Shown here: positions 6,850-8,149 of the stretch, in pieces | Numbering within the stretch: position 1 is the first letter of the stretch | Layout of the letters: every line of letters starts with the position of its first letter | Assembly (NCBI GenBank): GCA_046296435.1 | Contig: JBKBLI010000092.1 | Coordinates: forward strand, 1-8,149 | Length of the DNA stretch: 8,149 nucleotides | Direction: 5' to 3' | Source: M3007 sp046296435 | GTDB lineage: Bacteria; Bacteroidota; Bacteroidia; Chitinophagales; Saprospiraceae | Position numbers and translations under genes: made by a program | The notes under the pieces: model-generated | Databases searched by the model: none | What the model was told of the DNA's origin: nothing | The model's input: the letters and a program-made list of their open reading frames with translations, nothing else

Positions 6850-6888
6850 GCTCCGTAACGTGGGGTTTGAAACCCCACGTTACGGAGC
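6850..6888. repeat. Perfect 39-nt REP-like palindrome
   Basis: Arms of 19 bases, 6850-6868 and 6870-6888, are exactly complementary around a single central G at 6869; as a hairpin the loop would be within TTTGAAA. It lies about 50 bases upstream of the transposase start and would be the 5' (left end) hairpin recognised by the transposase. The minus-strand reading frame of the TPR gene enters it and ends there: the TAA at 6882-6880 lies in the arm. It may also act as a transcription stop between the TPR and transposase genes. Confidence 0.85.
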
Positions 6889-7176
6889 GGATATGCCCGC
6901 CAAATCCCGCCGCACCTGCTGCAAAAACTGCTGGAACTGCACATACCCGGGCGCATCCTGCACCAATTCCTGCCAGAGCGCTTCGGCTTGTTGGAAATGG
7001 GCTTTGGCTTTTGCTTTATCATTCATTCTGTTACGATAGAAAACACCCAAATTGGCATACGAAATCGCCAAGCCGTTTTTGAAGTCCACATTGTCGGGAA
7101 AGGACGCGTGCAGCTCTTCTGACAACTGGTTGAACTGTTCAAACAACCGCAACGCCTCTTCAAATGGCCTAATTAC
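6880..7176 (-). pseudogene. TPR fragment, 3' part of broken EAD-TPR gene
   Basis: The third frame segment of the broken gene that starts at 7943. About 96 residues are readable from the region of the previous stop: FEEALRLFEQFNQLSEELHA, then NVDFKNGLAISYANLGVFYR, then KAKAHFQQAEALWQELVQDA. These are tetratricopeptide helices of the type common in Saprospiria TPR proteins with EAD domains. It has no start codon of its own beyond a TTG at 7152. One base fewer in the AATT at 7171-7174, or two more in this stretch, would join it to the preceding segment without loss of the repeat pattern. Its stop, TAA at 6882-6880, lies inside the palindrome, so the original C-terminus may have been different. 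Confidence 0.7.
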
Positions 7177-7468
7177 TTATAGATGTCTCCAAGCCTTTCG
7201 TAACACAGTGCCAAATTGTTTTATCACCGTTTTGCTCAGCCAAGGCCTGCACTTTTTTATAGATTGCAAGGGCATCTTCCGATTTTCCAAGGGTTTTGAG
7301 CATGTCGCCTTTTTGTATCCATATCCAAACATATTCGGAGGGCGAGGTCTGTTGCTCCCAGGCATCGAGCATGGAAAGCGCCAGTTCGTATTTGCCCGTA
7401 TCCATAGCGGCACGCAATATTTGCGGATAAAGGGTGAGGCGGTAGGCTACTTCGTCTTCAGGGTTTTT
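7169..7468 (-). pseudogene. TPR fragment, middle part of broken EAD-TPR gene
   Basis: The second frame segment. Read from the A6 run at 7469-7464 it gives about 99 residues: NPEDEVAYRLTLYPQIL, DTGKYELALSMLDAWEQQ, then WIWIQKGDMLKTLGKSEDAL and IYKKVQALAEQNGD, two clear TPR hairpins. It ends at a TAG (7171-7169) right where the next TPR helix should begin. The join to the EAD segment needs a +1 shift (one A fewer) at the A6 run; without it the EAD protein stops two codons later. Only weak internal starts (a TTG at 7417, an ATG at 7405) exist, so it is probably not a separate gene. Confidence 0.7.
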
Positions 7469-7943
7469 TCAAGCGTGAGAGCAGCCTTGGGAGTTCGGTA
7501 TCATCGGTCTGCAAATATCCCACGTTGCTACCAATGAACATCGGTACTTGATTGCTATCTCCTTGATGAGTAATACCGCCAATATGTACATCGCCGCCCG
7601 CTATGATAACGGAGTTTGCCACCACATTCTTACTCTGTACGATAGCAACAGCGCTGGCGAGTTCTTCGCGCAGCGCGGGCGCCTGCGCTTGTTGTTTGCC
7701 GATTTCGTCCAGCAATTCGCGGAGGGCAGAGCGGATTTGGTCTCGGGTGAGCGTAGCCTCCGCATGGCTGACGACGCCCAGGCGGATCAGCTTGCGGATG
7801 TCGGCAAAGCGCCCGGATTGTTGCAGCACTTCGTTCAATTGCGGTGTGTTGTCGAGCAATTTCCGGAGTTGTTGCAGGGCTTGGTCGAGTTTGTCCTGAG
7901 CAATGAGTTGGCGGATGTGGTTGAAATAAGATTGAGGCTCCAT
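7458..7943 (-). CDS. EAD11-like adaptor protein, N-terminal part of TPR protein
   Basis: A 161-codon frame from the ATG at 7943 to a TGA at 7460-7458. Residues about 1-83 match the effector-associated domain 11 pattern: a leading helix with LDQALQQLRKLLDN, then LQQSGRFADIRKLIRLGVVS, then EATLTRDQIRSALRELLDEI. EADs are small helical, death-fold-like adaptor domains that recruit effectors or sensors in bacterial conflict (immunity and programmed death) systems. Residues about 98-125 carry the linker often seen after them, with NSVIIAGGDVHIG. The frame ends abnormally at LKKP directly after an A6 run; a one-base shift there continues into a TPR domain (see the two fragments downstream). I therefore read it as the 5' part of one EAD-TPR gene of about 350 codons. 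As it stands the product would be the adaptor domain alone, which could still bind partners. No effector domain (CHAT, caspase, TIR) is in the window. Confidence 0.78.
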   Translation of the reverse strand: MEPQSYFNHIRQLIAQDKLDQALQQLRKLLDNTPQLNEVLQQSGRFADIRKLIRLGVVSHAEATLTRDQIRSALRELLDEIGKQQAQAPALREELASAVAIVQSKNVVANSVIIAGGDVHIGGITHQGDSNQVPMFIGSNVGYLQTDDTELPRLLSRLKKP

Positions 7944-7992
7944 GTTTTTTTACGTCAGATGTAACCATGTGCTTAAAAAATCGCCAAGGGTT

Positions 7993-8046
7993 TTGTGTAC
8001 TGAGCAACGCCCAATCTTGTGCACTATTTACAGATGTTGTGCACAA
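7993..8046. promoter_or_regulatory. Triple TTGTGYAC motif, possible operator
   Basis: Three direct copies of TTGTGYAC lie in the gap upstream of the EAD gene: TTGTGTAC at 7993-8000, TTGTGCAC at 8017-8024 and TTGTGCAC at 8037-8044. Starts are 24 and 20 bases apart, near two helical turns. The last copy belongs to a perfect 10-bp palindrome, TTGTGCACAA, at 8037-8046. Placement about 50-105 bases before the EAD start suggests binding sites for a regulator of that gene. No regulator is recognised, and no clear Bacteroidota promoter pair overlaps them. Confidence 0.4.
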
Positions 8047-8083
8047 AACTGCAAAATTGCAAGTATTAAGGCGGCGGTCTCCC

Positions 8084-8149
8084 TTATTTCTTGATGTTCT
8101 CTTTTGCTAATTGTATCAACTCCTGCGCAAGAGGAGACTCCGGATATTG
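8084..8149 (-). CDS. C-terminal end of an unidentified minus-strand gene
   Basis: The last 21 codons of a frame that enters from the right edge and stops at a TAA at 8086-8084. The readable tail, PESPLAQELIQLAKENIKK, is a plausible amphipathic, lysine-ending C-terminus, and the other two frames are less convincing. The gap to the EAD start is 140 bases and contains the TTGTGYAC motifs, so the two genes are on one strand but probably separately controlled. The product cannot be identified from this piece; a partner in the same conflict locus is possible but unproven. Confidence 0.5.
   Translation of the reverse strand, partial: QYPESPLAQELIQLAKENIKK

Larger units (their letters stand above)
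6336..6888 (-). mobile_element. IS200-like / RAYT-type element with REP-like ends
   Basis: A unit of about 550 bases made of a single Y1 transposase gene bracketed by related repeats: a full 39-nt palindrome on the 5' side (6850-6888) and a half copy on the 3' side (6336-6353). One short HUH transposase flanked by hairpin repeats, without terminal inverted repeats or an obvious target duplication, is the architecture of IS200 elements and of REP-associated transposases. In known REP sequences a GTAG or GGAG tetranucleotide sits at the hairpin foot; here GTAA and GTAG occupy comparable places. Exact boundaries cannot be fixed without an empty site. It separates a broken TPR gene from the GH5 gene, both on the same strand. 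Confidence 0.65.

Noticed and set aside
6850..6888. CRISPR repeat
   Set aside because: Only one full copy and one half copy 500 bases apart, no spacers of regular length, no cas genes.

Overview
The window most likely comes from a Bacteroidota genome, probably the Saprospiria side of the phylum. The evidence is a C-terminal type IX secretion sorting domain on the secreted glycosidase, an effector-associated-domain (EAD11-like) TPR protein of a kind frequent in Saprospiria, a Bacteroidota-type short Y1 transposase, and the absence of strong Shine-Dalgarno sequences. Nothing in the window fixes the genus.

Layout. (1) 1-140 holds no gene I can support. (2) 147-1643, plus strand: a DinB/YfiT-like protein and, three bases after its stop, an ACR3 arsenite efflux permease; together they look like the distal part of an arsenic or thiol-stress operon. 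(3) 1644-1880: a convergent intergenic gap that contains a possible three-way-junction fold at 1744-1821. (4) 1881-3929, minus strand: a complete HelD-type superfamily 1 ATPase that recycles RNA polymerase. (5) 3930-4295: a gene-poor stretch with the helD upstream region and one doubtful 57-codon ORF, closed by a perfect 17-bp GC-rich terminator stem at 4296-4341. (6) 4348-6291, minus strand: a secreted GH5 cellulase-like enzyme with a jelly-roll carbohydrate-binding-like region and a T9SS tail. (7) 6336-6888: a small IS200-like/RAYT-like Y1 transposase bracketed by a REP-like repeat, which is a perfect 39-nt palindrome on its 5' side and a half copy on its 3' side. The transposase reading frame continues without a stop into the GH5 gene, giving an 817-codon open frame. 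(8) 6880-7943, minus strand: an EAD11-like adaptor/TPR gene broken into three frames by two single-base lesions. (9) 7944-8083: its upstream region, with three TTGTGYAC motifs. (10) 8084-8149: the C-terminal 21 codons of another minus-strand gene.

How it fits together. 147-1643 reads as detoxification and 1881-3929 as housekeeping transcription maintenance. The GH5 enzyme is an exported polysaccharide degrader. From about 6300 to the right end the window becomes accessory: a mobile Y1 element has landed between a decaying EAD-TPR conflict-type gene and the cellulase. Its repeat now supplies the stop codon of the TPR gene, and also a stop codon for the -1 frame of the transposase at exactly the same position of the repeat. 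A T7 run followed by AAAC at the end of the transposase (the coronavirus-type slippery heptamer U UUA AAC, in frame) decides whether the product stops at about 151 residues or runs on into the GH5 signal peptide. This transposase/repeat/junction cluster is the most interesting part of the window. Homopolymer sequencing error must be excluded first, because all three frame problems sit in or next to short homopolymers.
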